Assembly (NCBI RefSeq): GCF_030848395.1
Contig: NZ_JAVDBT010000012.1
Coordinates: forward strand, 1-64,000
Direction of reading: 5' to 3'
Source of the DNA: Pseudogemmobacter lacusdianii
GTDB taxonomy: Bacteria > Pseudomonadota > Alphaproteobacteria > Rhodobacterales > Rhodobacteraceae
DNA length: 64,000 nucleotides
The notes under the pieces were generated by a model. The model ran no database searches. It was not told where the DNA came from and saw only the letters and a program-made list of their open reading frames with translations. Position numbers and translations under genes: made by a program. Positions 43,344-52,916 of the stretch are shown here, in pieces (positions within the stretch are counted from its first letter, which is position 1; the number at the start of each line of letters is the position of its first letter).

Positions 43344-44276
43344 TCAGCTCTCCACCGCTGCCGCCGCCGCCAAGGCTTCCGCCTTCGCCCGTCCCTCTTT
43401 GCGCGCCTCGATCCAAGTGTTGAGGCACAAAACCCCAATAATCACCGCCGCACCGGCCAGCACCCAAGGGTCCACCGCCTCGCCAAAGGCCAAGGCCCCC
43501 AAAGCCGCCGACCAAACGATTTGCAGAAAGTTCACCGGCTGCGTCACCGTTAAGGGTGCGGCAACAAAGGCTTTTGTCATCGCATAATGCGCCAGCGTGC
43601 CCAAGGCAGCTACGCCCGCCAGCACGGCCAATTGCTCTGCGCTCACCGGCACCCAGACCGCAGCCGCCAGCGGCATCAGCCCAAAAGTGACCGAGATCGA
43701 CATCACCGCAACCACGACCGCCGCCGGCACCTCCAAGGCCAAACGGCGCGCGATCACATAGCTCATCGCGAAAAAGGTCGTTGCGGCCAGCTGCGACAGA
43801 TGCCCCTCACTGATCTCGCGAAAGCCCGGCCGCAGCACCAAAAGCGCGCCCAGCATCGCCGCGAGAACCACCATAACCTGCCGCAGCCCCAGCCGATCGC
43901 CCAGCAAGATCCCCGCCACAAGCATCACCATGACCGGGTTCAAAAAGCCGATCGCCGAAATTTCCGCCACCGGCACCCGCGCCATGGCATGAAACCAGCA
44001 GACCACCGCCGCCACATGCAGCAAAGCCCGCCAGCCAAACATCCGCCAAAGCCGGGCCGAGATCTGCATCGCCCAAATCTTCGGCACCATCGGCAGAAAG
44101 AAGATCGCCCCAAAGGCAAAACGAATGAACGAAGATTGCGCCGCCGGCAAGCCGGTGCCGAGATACTTCACCCCGCCATTCACCCCGACAAAACAAAGGC
44201 TTGCGACCAGCATCCAAGCAATACCCAGCAAAGGCCTGCGCCGCTCCACTGCCGCACTCGCGGCTTTATCAGACAT
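43344..44276 (-). CDS. EamA/DMT-family transporter
   Basis: A 310-residue inner-membrane protein with ten predicted helices in two EamA repeats (LGIAWMLVASLCFVGVNGGV first; VTFGLMPLAAAVWVPV later). Members export or import small metabolites; the substrate cannot be read. It is followed upstream by the LysE-type gene after 21 bp on the same strand. The C-terminus is Ala/Glu-rich. Confidence 0.88.
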   Translation of the reverse strand: MSDKAASAAVERRRPLLGIAWMLVASLCFVGVNGGVKYLGTGLPAAQSSFIRFAFGAIFFLPMVPKIWAMQISARLWRMFGWRALLHVAAVVCWFHAMARVPVAEISAIGFLNPVMVMLVAGILLGDRLGLRQVMVVLAAMLGALLVLRPGFREISEGHLSQLAATTFFAMSYVIARRLALEVPAAVVVAVMSISVTFGLMPLAAAVWVPVSAEQLAVLAGVAALGTLAHYAMTKAFVAAPLTVTQPVNFLQIVWSAALGALAFGEAVDPWVLAGAAVIIGVLCLNTWIEARKEGRAKAEALAAAAAVES

Positions 44277-44297
44277 TTTTGTTCCCTAAACCCGCGC

Positions 44298-44900
44298 TCA
44301 CGAAAAGACCAAAGCCGCCGCGATGCTCCACATCAAAAGCCCGACCCCGATCTCAAGCCAAACCCAAGCCTTCGCCTGCGCGAAAATCGGCGCCAGCAAG
44401 CGCGCGCCATAACCCAAAGCGGTGAAAAAGCACACACTTGCCGTCATCGCACCCGCGGCAAAGCCCATAGCCCGCCCCGGATATTGCGCCGCGACCGAGC
44501 CGAGAAGCACCACCGTGTCCAAATAGACATGCGGATTGGCCCAAGTCAGCAGCAAGGCCGTCGCCACCACCTGCCCCCGCGCCGCCGCCGGCGCAGCCGA
44601 GGGCAACAAAGCCGCCCCCCCCCGCGCAGCCGCGGCAAAGCGCAACGCCCCGTAAACCACCAAAAACGCAACGCCCCCCCACCGCATCGTCTCTGCCAGC
44701 CAAGGCGCCATCGCCGAAAGCGCGCCAAAGCCCGAAACCCCGGCGGCAATCAAAAGCGCGTCCGAGCCCGCACAGATCGCGACCACAAGCCCGACATGCT
44801 CCCGCCGCAACCCCTGACGCAGCACGAAAGCATTCTGCGCCCCAATCGCGAGGATCAGGCTCAAACCGGTGAAAAACCCCGCAAAAACCGCTTCAGTCAT
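44298..44900 (-). CDS. LysE/ArgO family amino-acid exporter
   Basis: A 200-residue membrane protein with five to six helices. The N-terminal FFTGLSLILAIGAQNAFVLR and TWANPHVYLDTVVLLG are typical of LysE/ArgO, which exports basic amino acids by proton motive force. The ATG at 44900 is chosen; the frame is open to 44945 but the upstream extension is not family-like. It is 21 bp before the DMT gene, so probably in one operon. Confidence 0.92.
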   Translation of the reverse strand: MTEAVFAGFFTGLSLILAIGAQNAFVLRQGLRREHVGLVVAICAGSDALLIAAGVSGFGALSAMAPWLAETMRWGGVAFLVVYGALRFAAAARGGAALLPSAAPAAARGQVVATALLLTWANPHVYLDTVVLLGSVAAQYPGRAMGFAAGAMTASVCFFTALGYGARLLAPIFAQAKAWVWLEIGVGLLMWSIAAALVFS

Positions 44901-44986
44901 CGAATTCCCCCGCCTGCACGGCACGTCCCTGCATGGCCCACTCAACCCTGCACCTCACGCCAATGCAAACCCAAAAACTCTGCAAT

Positions 44987-45035
44987 TTCATCTTGATAAA
45001 AATACTCTCTGGGGGTCCGGGGGGCGAAGCACCCC
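44987..45035 (+). repeat. Intergenic AAATACTC-type repeat
   Basis: TTTCATCTTGATAAAAATAC then TCTCTGGGGGTCCGGGGGG, with a partner CCCCCGG, resembles the element at 52917-52968 (CTTCATCTTGACCTAAATAC). It lies between the LysE gene and yebC. No gene is within 44901-45106. Confidence 0.55.
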
Positions 45036-45045
45036 CGGCAACGGC

Positions 45046-45081
45046 CAAAAAAAGCCCCCGGCAGAAACTCTGTCGGGGGCT
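45046..45081 (-). terminator. Intrinsic terminator of yebC
   Basis: On the minus strand a 13-bp stem (AGCCCCCGACAGA with TCTGCCGGGGGCT, one G-U pair) with a 3-nt loop is followed by a run of T residues. On the plus strand this is 45053-45065 and 45069-45081, with the A-run at 45047-45053. It lies 26 bp past the yebC stop. Confidence 0.85.
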
Positions 45082-45106
45082 AAATGCAGATCAACCGGCC
45101 AAGCGC

Positions 45107-45847
45107 TTAAAGCTGCGCCGCGACCTCATCGGGCACATCGAAGTTATGGGTCACGGTCTGCACGTCATCATCTTCTTCCAGCACATCGATCAGCTTCATC
45201 AGCTTGATCGCCGTGTCCAGATCCACCTCGGTGCGGACCTGAGGCCGCCAGACCAGCTTCGACTCCGTCGACTCGCCGATCGCCGCCTCCAAAGCCTCGG
45301 AGACCGCCGACAGTTCCTCGATCTTGCAATAGATCCAGTGACCGTCGTCATCGGTCTCCACATCATCCGCTCCGGCCTCGATTGCGGCCATCATCACATC
45401 ATCGGCCGAACCTGCCGAGAGCGGATAAGAGATTTCACCCAGACGATCAAAACCGTGGCTGACCGAGCCGGTCTGCCCCATATTGCCGCCCGCTTTCGAA
45501 AAATAGCTGCGCACATTCGAGGCGGTGCGGTTCAGGTTATCCGTCAAAGCCTCGACGATAATGGCAATGCCACCCGCGCCGTAGCCCTCATAGCGGATCT
45601 CGCTGTAATCCGCCGCATCGCCCATTTGCGATTTCTTAATCGCGCGGTCGATCACGTCTTTGGGCATGGATTGCGCCTTGGCAGCCTTCACTGCCAGTCG
45701 CAGCCGAGGGTTCTTATCGGGATCAGGATCGCCCATCTTCGCGGCGACGGTGATTTCCTTCGCCAGTTTCGAAAACATCTTTGAACGGATGGCATCCTGC
45801 TTGCCCTTGCGGTGCTGGATATTCGCCCATTTCGAATGGCCTGCCAT
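45107..45847 (-). CDS. yebC: YebC/PmpR family regulatory protein
   Basis: A 246-residue YebC/TACO1-family protein: [19 protein letters not shown] at the N-terminus, [20 protein letters not shown] in the centre, and an acidic C-terminal domain. Members bind DNA as regulators, and recent work links the family to translation of proline-rich stretches. The N-terminus is intact. A strong terminator follows. Confidence 0.96.
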   Translation of the reverse strand: MAGHSKWANIQHRKGKQDAIRSKMFSKLAKEITVAAKMGDPDPDKNPRLRLAVKAAKAQSMPKDVIDRAIKKSQMGDAADYSEIRYEGYGAGGIAIIVEALTDNLNRTASNVRSYFSKAGGNMGQTGSVSHGFDRLGEISYPLSAGSADDVMMAAIEAGADDVETDDDGHWIYCKIEELSAVSEALEAAIGESTESKLVWRPQVRTEVDLDTAIKLMKLIDVLEEDDDVQTVTHNFDVPDEVAAQL

Positions 45848-45969
45848 GGCCCGACCCCCTGCAATTACTGCGATGGGACCGCATACACTGCCCGCCCCGG
45901 CAAGGGCAACCCCGCCGATGCGGCCTCTTTACGCCGAAATCGCGCGATTTTTCATAGGGCCGCGCGCCC

Positions 45970-46317
45970 CTAGCGCTCGGGGAAGCGGTAGATCTGATCG
46001 GTGCCGCCCGGCCCGGTGATCACCACTTCAGCCATCGGCGCCAGAACCGCACTTGCCCCCAAGGCCAGCACAACGCCCTCGACCAATTGACGCAAGACGT
46101 TCGGATTGTCCGCAACGGTCACCGCATAGCCATAGCCTTGGCCGCAAGCCTCCATGCGCCCCACCGGTGCCTGGCGCCAATCCACCCAGCAGCGGGTGCC
46201 ATTGGTCAAAGTCAGCGTCAAAGCCTCCTGGCTCAGCTTCACCGAGCGAAGCCCCGGCGATGCCACGGGCGCCGCACATGCCGCCAGCAGCAAGACCATC
46301 GGCAATAGGCGTCTCAT
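45970..46317 (-). CDS. Small predicted lipoprotein
   Basis: A 115-residue protein with a lipoprotein signal: MRRLLPMVLLLAAC with the acylated cysteine at C14. The mature part has two more cysteines (TRCWVDWR, EACGQGYG), probably a disulfide. The ATG at 46317 is preferred; ATG at 46323 adds two residues. The family is not recognised. It is 122 bp downstream of yebC's start on the same strand. Confidence 0.7.
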   Translation of the reverse strand: MRRLLPMVLLLAACAAPVASPGLRSVKLSQEALTLTLTNGTRCWVDWRQAPVGRMEACGQGYGYAVTVADNPNVLRQLVEGVVLALGASAVLAPMAEVVITGPGGTDQIYRFPER

Positions 46318-46406
46318 CGGCACATTCCTTCAACGTTCGGCGCAGGTTTAGGCACGAAAACCAAAGCCAGTCTCACATCAAGCGCAGTTGCAGACACTCG
46401 CCGCGC

Positions 46407-47228
46407 TTACGTCGCCGCAGGGCCAGACTGTTGCAACCGCCCGCCTTGCCGCACCATCTCAACCCGCAGTGCAAGGCCCGTCTTGTCATCGGTCTCGACA
46501 TAGACCCCCGACAAGGTTGCCTCACCGCCGGCGGGCTCAAACCGCGCCTTGGACATACCGGTCACAAAGCGCCGCATCGGCTCCATCTTCTCCATACCGA
46601 TCACGGAATCATAATCGCCGCACATACCCGCATCGGTCAAATACGCCGTTCCGCCCTTTAGGATCTGCGCATCGCCCGTCGGCACATGGGTATGGGTACC
46701 GACCACAAGGCTGGCCTGCCCATCGCACCAATGCCCCATACCCATCTTCTCCGAGGTTGCCTCGGCATGAACATCGATGATTGCCGCATGAACGGCCGTG
46801 CCAAGACGATGTGACTTCAACACCGGCTCGATCGCGCTGAACGGGTCATCAAAGGGCTGCTTCATGAAGACCCGGCCCAGAACCTGCGCCACCAGAACCT
46901 TGCGCCCACCGGGCGCGTCGAAAACCCGCGCGCCCTTGCCCGGGGCGAGTTTCGAATAGTTCACCGGTCGCAAGATACGGGGCTCTGCCTCAAGCAGGGG
47001 CACGATATCCTTTTGGTCAAAGGCATGATCGCCCAAGGTCACCACATCGGCACCCGCCGCCAACAGGCCCTTGGCATGTTCGGCCGAAAGCCCCATGCCG
47101 CCCGTGGCATTCTCGCCATTGACCACCACAAAGTCGAGGCCCCAAGCCTCACGCAGAGCAGGCAAACGAGCAGCCACGGCCGAGCGGCCGGTTTTGCCCA
47201 TCACATCGCCAAGAAATAGAAGCCTCAT
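46407..47228 (-). CDS. YmdB-type metallophosphoesterase
   Basis: A 273-residue protein of the YmdB/TIGR00282 family, which hydrolyses cyclic nucleotides and related phosphodiesters. Dimetal ligands are in LFLGDVMGKTGR, NGENATGG, GDHAFDQ and VVGTHTHVPTGD. It lies divergently upstream of the DNA helicase gene. The substrate in this organism is unknown. Confidence 0.9.
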   Translation of the reverse strand: MRLLFLGDVMGKTGRSAVAARLPALREAWGLDFVVVNGENATGGMGLSAEHAKGLLAAGADVVTLGDHAFDQKDIVPLLEAEPRILRPVNYSKLAPGKGARVFDAPGGRKVLVAQVLGRVFMKQPFDDPFSAIEPVLKSHRLGTAVHAAIIDVHAEATSEKMGMGHWCDGQASLVVGTHTHVPTGDAQILKGGTAYLTDAGMCGDYDSVIGMEKMEPMRRFVTGMSKARFEPAGGEATLSGVYVETDDKTGLALRVEMVRQGGRLQQSGPAAT

Positions 47229-47539
47229 TCCCTCCGATTAGGCCGCTCAACGGTTTGCCGCAAGACCTCTTGGCACCGTCGCGCAGCAAGTTGCGTGTAA
47301 GTTTTGTTTTGCCGTTGCGTGCCACGCCTCCTTTCATGTGCTGATGGGGGCAGGTTAGCCGGCCTTTGTAAAGAAAAGGTTAAGATCTGCGGCTTTCTCT
47401 GATGCCATACGTTTTCCATACGCGCGCCATATCTAAGCCAGACGTAAAACAGACCGCGTTTTGCAGCAATTTCAGCAGATAAATGCTGCGGGCGCAGGCA
47501 GACATTGCATTTGCCCGACCAGCACCTAACTTTTGTATT
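47229..47539. other. Divergent intergenic region between the YmdB and helicase genes
   Basis: A 311-bp gap, lower in GC than its neighbours, that must contain both promoters. I see no firm promoter, but a direct repeat CCATACG-TTTT-CCATACG (47405-47422, 11-bp period) could be an operator. No small gene, RNA or SOS box (GTTC-N7-GTTC) was found by eye. Confidence 0.5.
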
Positions 47540-49927
47540 ATGAGCCCCCTCCCGCCCCTTCTGTCTCGCTGGTTCGCCGCAAAAGGTTGGGAGTTGCAAC
47601 CGCATCAGCAAACGATGCTTGCCAGCGCCGATCGCCCTTCGACGTTGCTTATCGCCCCGACAGGGGGCGGCAAGACACTTGCAGGATTTCTACCAAGCCT
47701 TTGTGAATTGGGCGAAAATCCCCCAGCCGGCTTGCACACACTCTACATCTCCCCCTTGAAAGCATTAACGGCAGACATCCGCCGCAACCTGCGCAGGCCG
47801 ATCGAAGGCGCCGGGCTTGCGATCCGGGTCGAGGACCGGACCAGCGACACCGCCGCCACCGCGCGCAAACGCCAACGCGTCGATCCGCCCCACATCCTAC
47901 TCACCACGCCTGAGAGCCTTGCCCTCCTGCTAAGCTACGAAGATTCCTCAAAGATATTTGCAGGCCTGCAACGCGTCATCGTGGATGAGATCCACGCTTT
48001 GGCCGAATCGAAGCGCGGCGATCAACTCAGCTTACTGCTCACCCGCCTGCAAAGCCTTGCCCCCAGCCTACGTCGAGTCGGCCTCTCCGCAACTGTGGAA
48101 GATCCCCCCGCCCTTGCCCGCTTCTTGGGCTGCAACACCCAAATTCTAAACGCAGATCCTGGGCCTGATCCTGACATTTCCATGCTTGAGACGCCACAAG
48201 CCCCCCCTTGGGCCGGTGCAGGTGGTCGTTACGCCATTCCGGAAATTCTGAACCTAATCAAAGCACACCGCACCACACTTATCTTTCACAATACCCGCGC
48301 TCAGGCCGAGCTCTTCTTTCACGCTTTGTGGTTATCGAACATCGACACGTTGCCGATCGGCATCCACCACGGCTCCCTCTCGCGCGAGCAGCGCGAGCGG
48401 GTCGAAGCCGCGATGGTGGCCGGTGAACTGCGCGCCGTCGTCTGCACCGGCTCGCTCGACCTGGGCATAGACTGGGGCGACGTCGATTTGGTGGTCCAAG
48501 TCGGAGCCCCCAAAAACGTCAAACGCCTCGTGCAGCGCATCGGCCGCGCCAATCACCGCTACAACACCCCATCAAAGGCGTTTATTGTACCCGCCAATCG
48601 CTTTGAAGTGATTGAATGCAAAGCAGCTTTAGATGCGGTAAAAGCCCACAATCTTGATGGCGAACCGCGCGGTGCCGGCCCCCTCGACGTGCTCTGTCAG
48701 CACATTCTGATACACGCCTGCGCCGGTGCTTTCGACGCAGTAGCGCTTTATGAGCAGGTGATTACAGCCGGACCTTATCGCCACTTGTTGTGGGATGATT
48801 TTCTCAAAGCGCTCGATTTTGTGGCAAACGGAGGCTACGCGCTCCGCGCCTATGATCGCTGGCAGAGGTTGAAGCAGACCAATGGCCTATGGCACTTGCG
48901 CGATCCTAGAAGTGCTGCCCTGATCCGGCAAAACCTTGGCACAATTGTTGACACCGAGATGCTGAAGGTCCGGTTCCGCAGTCGAGGCCAAGCCCTAGGT
49001 GAGATTGAAGAAAGCTTCGCTTCCTCTCTCACCCCCGGTGATACTTTCCTCTTTGCTGGGCAGATCGTTCGCTATGAGGGGCTGAATGAGATGACGGTGG
49101 AGGTGAGCCGGTCGACCGCGACCGACCCTAAAGTCGCGGTCTATGGGGGCTCTAAGTTTTCGACATCCACCCTGCTCGCCGACAGAATTTTACAAATATT
49201 ACAGCAAGCTAGCTGGCCAGATTTGCCGCAACACACCGCGGACTGGCTCCGGCTTCAGGCAGAAGTGTCGCGCCTTCCCAATCGTGACACGCTTCTCCTA
49301 GAGTCCTTCCCTCATGATGGACGCGAGCATCTGTGCATCTACGGCTTCGCCGGCCGCAACGCTCAGCAGACGCTTGGACTGCTTGTGACAAAACAGATGG
49401 AGAATCAGGGCCTTAACCCCTTAGGCTTCGTCGCCACAGATTATGCAACCCTGATCTGGGGCCTAAGCCCCGTGACCGATCACGCGCCGCTTTTCGCCGC
49501 TAAAACCCTCCGGGAAGGTTTGGAAAACTGGTTACAATCCAATGCGTTGATGAAGCGGACCTTCCGCGCAGTTGCACTGGTCGCAGGCCTCACTGAACGC
49601 AGCAATCAAGGACGCCGCAAAACCGGGCGACAAGCCACCTTCTCCTCGGACATCCTTTACGACACCCTCCGCCGCTACGACCCCGAACATTTGCTTTTGC
49701 AAGTGACGCGGGACGAGGCGATGCGCGGCCTGATCGACTTCTCCCGCATCGAAGAGATGCTCACCCGCGTCCAAGGGCGCATAGAATTGCGCCGCCTCCC
49801 CCGCGTCACGCCGCTTGCGGCACCGCTTTTCCTTGAGCCAGGCAAAATTCCAATCCAAGGTCAGGCGCGCGAAAAACTTGCAGATTCGGCAGCTGAAGCG
49901 CTGATGAAAGCCGCGGGACTTGAATAA
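47540..49927 (+). CDS. Ligase-associated Lhr-type DEXH helicase
   Basis: A 795-residue superfamily 2 DNA helicase of the Lhr-core group. It has motif I IAPTGGGKTLAGF, motif Ia YISPLKALTADI, motif II VDEIHALAESKRG, VGLSATVEDP, and motif VI QRIGRANHRY. The C-terminal Lhr domains follow. It unwinds DNA-RNA or DNA ends in repair. It lies 3 bp before the phosphoesterase gene and forms a pair with it. Codon use looks more AT-rich than the neighbouring genes. Start is ATG 47540; an upstream in-frame ATG at 47483 is less likely. Confidence 0.93.
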   Translation: MSPLPPLLSRWFAAKGWELQPHQQTMLASADRPSTLLIAPTGGGKTLAGFLPSLCELGENPPAGLHTLYISPLKALTADIRRNLRRPIEGAGLAIRVEDRTSDTAATARKRQRVDPPHILLTTPESLALLLSYEDSSKIFAGLQRVIVDEIHALAESKRGDQLSLLLTRLQSLAPSLRRVGLSATVEDPPALARFLGCNTQILNADPGPDPDISMLETPQAPPWAGAGGRYAIPEILNLIKAHRTTLIFHNTRAQAELFFHALWLSNIDTLPIGIHHGSLSREQRERVEAAMVAGELRAVVCTGSLDLGIDWGDVDLVVQVGAPKNVKRLVQRIGRANHRYNTPSKAFIVPANRFEVIECKAALDAVKAHNLDGEPRGAGPLDVLCQHILIHACAGAFDAVALYEQVITAGPYRHLLWDDFLKALDFVANGGYALRAYDRWQRLKQTNGLWHLRDPRSAALIRQNLGTIVDTEMLKVRFRSRGQALGEIEESFASSLTPGDTFLFAGQIVRYEGLNEMTVEVSRSTATDPKVAVYGGSKFSTSTLLADRILQILQQASWPDLPQHTADWLRLQAEVSRLPNRDTLLLESFPHDGREHLCIYGFAGRNAQQTLGLLVTKQMENQGLNPLGFVATDYATLIWGLSPVTDHAPLFAAKTLREGLENWLQSNALMKRTFRAVALVAGLTERSNQGRRKTGRQATFSSDILYDTLRRYDPEHLLLQVTRDEAMRGLIDFSRIEEMLTRVQGRIELRRLPRVTPLAAPLFLEPGKIPIQGQAREKLADSAAEALMKAAGLE

Positions 49928-49930
49928 ATC

Positions 49931-50578
49931 ATGCATTTTGGCCTGACGCTTGGTTCTGAGAACCTTCATGCGCTTCCATCAGGCGCGCTCTATTGGCCTG
50001 CCCAAAAGCTTCTGGTGGTGAGCGACCTGCATCTTGGTAAATCCCACCGCCTTGCTCGGCGTGCGGGCCAATTGCTGCCACCCTATGAAAGCCGCGCAAC
50101 GCTGCAAAAGCTTGATGCTGACATCGCTGCCCTACGCCCTGCGACCGTTGTCTGTCTTGGCGACAGCTTTGATGATCTGGAGAGCGCCGATAGTCTCGAC
50201 AGCGCCGACAGCTTGTTGTTGGCTCAAGCGATGGCTGGTCGCGAGTGGATCTGGGTCGAGGGGAACCACGACCCCGGCCCCTTAGATCTGGGCGGCACGC
50301 ATCGGGCAGAGCTGAAGATCAGCGGGCTTAGTTTAAGGCACATCGCCAACCCGTCAGAACGTTATGAAATTTCAGGGCATTTTCACCCAAAGGCCCGCCT
50401 TGCGGGCCAGGCAAAGCCCTGCTTCCTCGTCGATGATCAACGGCTGATCATGCCCGCTTATGGCGCCTATACCGGGGGACTTTGGACCGAAAGCCCCGCA
50501 CTGACCAGCCTGATGCAGCCTCGCGCACTCGCCATTTTGACAGGCACAAAAGCCCGGGCGATCCCGATGCCGCGCTAA
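49931..50578 (+). CDS. pdeM: Ligase-associated DNA damage response phosphoesterase (PdeM-like)
   Basis: A 215-residue metallophosphoesterase: DLHLGKSHRLARRAGQLLPP, CLGDSFDDLES, WVEGNHDPG and EISGHFHPKARL supply the dimetal site. It belongs to the ligase-associated set of phosphoesterases (MPE). The ATG is 3 bp after the helicase stop. Together with the exonuclease-ligase pair at 9303-11869 it completes the four-gene repair module, though split. Confidence 0.93.
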   Translation: MHFGLTLGSENLHALPSGALYWPAQKLLVVSDLHLGKSHRLARRAGQLLPPYESRATLQKLDADIAALRPATVVCLGDSFDDLESADSLDSADSLLLAQAMAGREWIWVEGNHDPGPLDLGGTHRAELKISGLSLRHIANPSERYEISGHFHPKARLAGQAKPCFLVDDQRLIMPAYGAYTGGLWTESPALTSLMQPRALAILTGTKARAIPMPR

Positions 50579-50599
50579 GGCGGCACCGGGAGTTTTATC

Positions 50600-51490
50600 T
50601 CAAGCAGTCAGACCTTTAGGCTCTTCCAGACCATTGGCACGGCAGCAGGCCGTCAAGGTATTGGCCAAAAGGCAAGCGATGGTCATCGGCCCCACACCAC
50701 CCGGAACCGGGGTAATCGCACCGGCAACCGCGGCGGCGCTTTCGTAATGCACGTCGCCCACCAGCTTGTTCTTGCCGTCGCGTTCGATCCGGTTGATGCC
50801 GACATCGATCACCGTAGCGCCCGGCTTGACCATGTCGCCCGTCACCATCTCAGGCCGGCCCACCGCCGCCACCAAGATATCGGCGCGCTTGCAGACCTCG
50901 GCCAAGTCCTTGGTGCGCGAATGCGCGATTGTCACCGTGCAGCTGTCGCCCAGCAAAAGCTGTGCCATCGGTTTGCCGACGATGTTCGAGCGGCCCACCA
51001 CGACAGCATTCAGGCCCGCCAAAGAGCCATGGTGATCGCGCAGCATCATCAGGCAGCCCAACGGCGTGCAAGGAACCATCGACTTCTGGCCAGTGCCCAA
51101 AAGGCCAACGTTCGAAATGTGGAATCCGTCCACATCCTTCGCAGGCGCAATCCGGTTGATCACCAGTTCAGAGTTTAGATGAGCAGGCAGCGGCAACTGC
51201 ACCAAAATGCCATGAACTTTTGGATCAGCGTTCAACTGGTCGATCAAGGCCAAGAGCTCGGCCTCGCCGGTCGATGCATCCAAGCGATGTTCGAAAGATG
51301 CCATTCCGACCTCGATGGTCGAGGCGTGCTTGTTCTTCACATAGACCTTCGAGGCAGGATCCTCGCCCACCAAGACCACCGCCAACCCCGGCTGGATGCC
51401 GTTTTGCTCGGCCAGCCGCGCCACATGTTCGGTCACTTGCGCGCGGACTTTTGCCGCAAAAGCCTTACCGTCGATCACCTTCGCCGTCAT
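50600..51490 (-). CDS. folD: Bifunctional methylene-THF dehydrogenase/cyclohydrolase
   Basis: A 296-residue FolD of canonical type: catalytic Tyr-Lys in [10 protein letters not shown] (Y50, K54), [27 protein letters not shown] and the C-terminal [13 protein letters not shown]. It interconverts 5,10-methylene-THF, 5,10-methenyl-THF and 10-formyl-THF. It lies 12 bp downstream of a second FolD-like gene. Confidence 0.95.
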   Translation of the reverse strand: MTAKVIDGKAFAAKVRAQVTEHVARLAEQNGIQPGLAVVLVGEDPASKVYVKNKHASTIEVGMASFEHRLDASTGEAELLALIDQLNADPKVHGILVQLPLPAHLNSELVINRIAPAKDVDGFHISNVGLLGTGQKSMVPCTPLGCLMMLRDHHGSLAGLNAVVVGRSNIVGKPMAQLLLGDSCTVTIAHSRTKDLAEVCKRADILVAAVGRPEMVTGDMVKPGATVIDVGINRIERDGKNKLVGDVHYESAAAVAGAITPVPGGVGPMTIACLLANTLTACCRANGLEEPKGLTA

Positions 51491-51502
51491 TTCATCGCTC
51501 CT

Positions 51503-52381
51503 TCAGCCGACCGCCGTAAAAGCGGCGCGATAATGGTCCATCTGCATCCGTGTCGCCAAAACGGCGTTGTTCATTAGGGTCGCCACCGTCACCGGCCCAA
51601 CTCCACCGGGCACCGGCGTGATCCAGCCAGCCACCTCCGCGCAGCTGGCGAAATCGGCGTCCCCCACCGTCTTTCCCTCGACGCGGTTGATACCGATGTC
51701 GATCAGCGCCGCGCCGGGCTTCAGCATCTCGCCGCGCACCAAACCGGGCTTGCCGACGGCGACAAAGACCGCATCCGCAGCACGCGAATGCACCGCCACC
51801 TGCCGGGTCATATGGTGGCAAACCGTCACAGTCGCCCCAAGGCCCATCATCAAGAAGGCAATAGGCTTACCAACGATCTCGGAATGACCGATGACACAGA
51901 CGTTCAGCCCCTCCATCTGCAGCGGCAGGGTTTTCAAGATCTCGACCGCCGCCACCGCCGTGCAGGGGCCCAACACCAGATCGTTATAGACGATATTACC
52001 GATGGAAGAGGGGTGCATCCCTTCGACATCCTTCAAAGGATGCACAATTTTCTGCAAAGCTTTCACGGGGATATGCGCGGGCAGCGGACGCTGGATGATG
52101 ATACCATTGACCCGAGGGTCGGCATTCAGCCCCTGCAACACGCCGATCAACTGCTCAAGCGAGGTGCTTTCAGGGTAGTTGCGCGCCTCAAAGGCAACAC
52201 CAGCCGCATCGGCCTGCTTTTGCTGGTTGCGCACATAAAGCTCGGCCGCGGCGACATCGCCCACAGAAACCGAAACCAGTCGAGGCGCCCACCCCGCCGC
52301 CGCCAGCGTCGCCGCCTCGGCTTTGGTCTCATTGCGCATCCGCTCAGCAATCGCCTTGCCGTCAATCAGCGTAGCCGTCAT
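51503..52381 (-). CDS. FolD-like protein with altered catalytic site
   Basis: A 292-residue FolD homologue. Family motifs are kept ([44 protein letters not shown]), but the catalytic Lys is replaced: ELYVRNQQKQ gives Gln at the K54 position. QLPLP becomes QRPLP and DVDGFH becomes DVEGMH. From work on the family, the Lys is needed for cyclohydrolase activity, so this copy may be a dehydrogenase only, or have another substrate. It lies directly upstream of canonical folD, downstream of fhs. Confidence 0.88.
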   Translation of the reverse strand: MTATLIDGKAIAERMRNETKAEAATLAAAGWAPRLVSVSVGDVAAAELYVRNQQKQADAAGVAFEARNYPESTSLEQLIGVLQGLNADPRVNGIIIQRPLPAHIPVKALQKIVHPLKDVEGMHPSSIGNIVYNDLVLGPCTAVAAVEILKTLPLQMEGLNVCVIGHSEIVGKPIAFLMMGLGATVTVCHHMTRQVAVHSRAADAVFVAVGKPGLVRGEMLKPGAALIDIGINRVEGKTVGDADFASCAEVAGWITPVPGGVGPVTVATLMNNAVLATRMQMDHYRAAFTAVG

Positions 52382-52544
52382 TCGCTATTTTCTTTCCGAT
52401 GCGCAGGTCGTGAAACTCCCAACGCGATCTTCACAAGCCATCTTTCGAAAAGACAGCGCGGAGGTTGCTCAGAAAGGGGTTTTTCTGCCCCTCTTCTCGA
52501 AGACATCCCGAAGTCAGACGCAAATCCGGCGGCACGCAGCAGCT

Positions 52545-52856
52545 TTAGGTTTTGCGCAAGGAATCAGGCCCAAGATGGGTTTCCTCGCGGGCGATCGACC
52601 AATCGATCAGCCGGCGCCACAGCTTTTCCACCAGATCCGGCGGCAGGCCGTAGTTTTCGGCATGGCGGCGAACATTCTCGACCACCTGCTCGACCCGAGA
52701 GTCAATGCGCGCCGGAAGATCGACATCCGCTTTGATCTGCGCGGCGCGGTCGATGAAACTCGCCCGCTCCGCCAGTAGCCGCACCAACGTATCGTCCAAC
52801 CGGTCAATCTCGGCCCTCAACTCGGCCATATTGCTGCAGTCTTCGGGTTTGCGCAT
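52545..52856 (-). CDS. Chorismate mutase
   Basis: A 103-residue AroQ-type all-helical enzyme that converts chorismate to prephenate. The pattern AELRAEIDRLDDTLVRLLAERA, IKADVDLPARIDSRVEQV and LWRRLIDWSIAREE is typical. The ATG at 52856 is preceded by AGGGGGCAAGAAG. The upstream frame to 52967 passes through the repeat hairpin and is not used. It lies between fhs and the folD pair. Confidence 0.93.
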   Translation of the reverse strand: MRKPEDCSNMAELRAEIDRLDDTLVRLLAERASFIDRAAQIKADVDLPARIDSRVEQVVENVRRHAENYGLPPDLVEKLWRRLIDWSIAREETHLGPDSLRKT

Positions 52857-52916
52857 CTTCTTGCCCCCTGAAAAAGTCGGCTTCTGCTTAGAACAGCCGC
52901 CCCTCCCCGGAAAGCC

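Noticed and set aside
43587-44996. 469-codon plus-strand frame rich in Arg, His and Pro
   Set aside because: Antisense of the DMT and LysE transporter genes; the composition is that of a shadow frame.
47405-47422. Direct repeat CCATACG-TTTT-CCATACG as a regulator site
   Set aside because: Only two 7-bp copies; too weak to call, so only noted in the intergenic entry.
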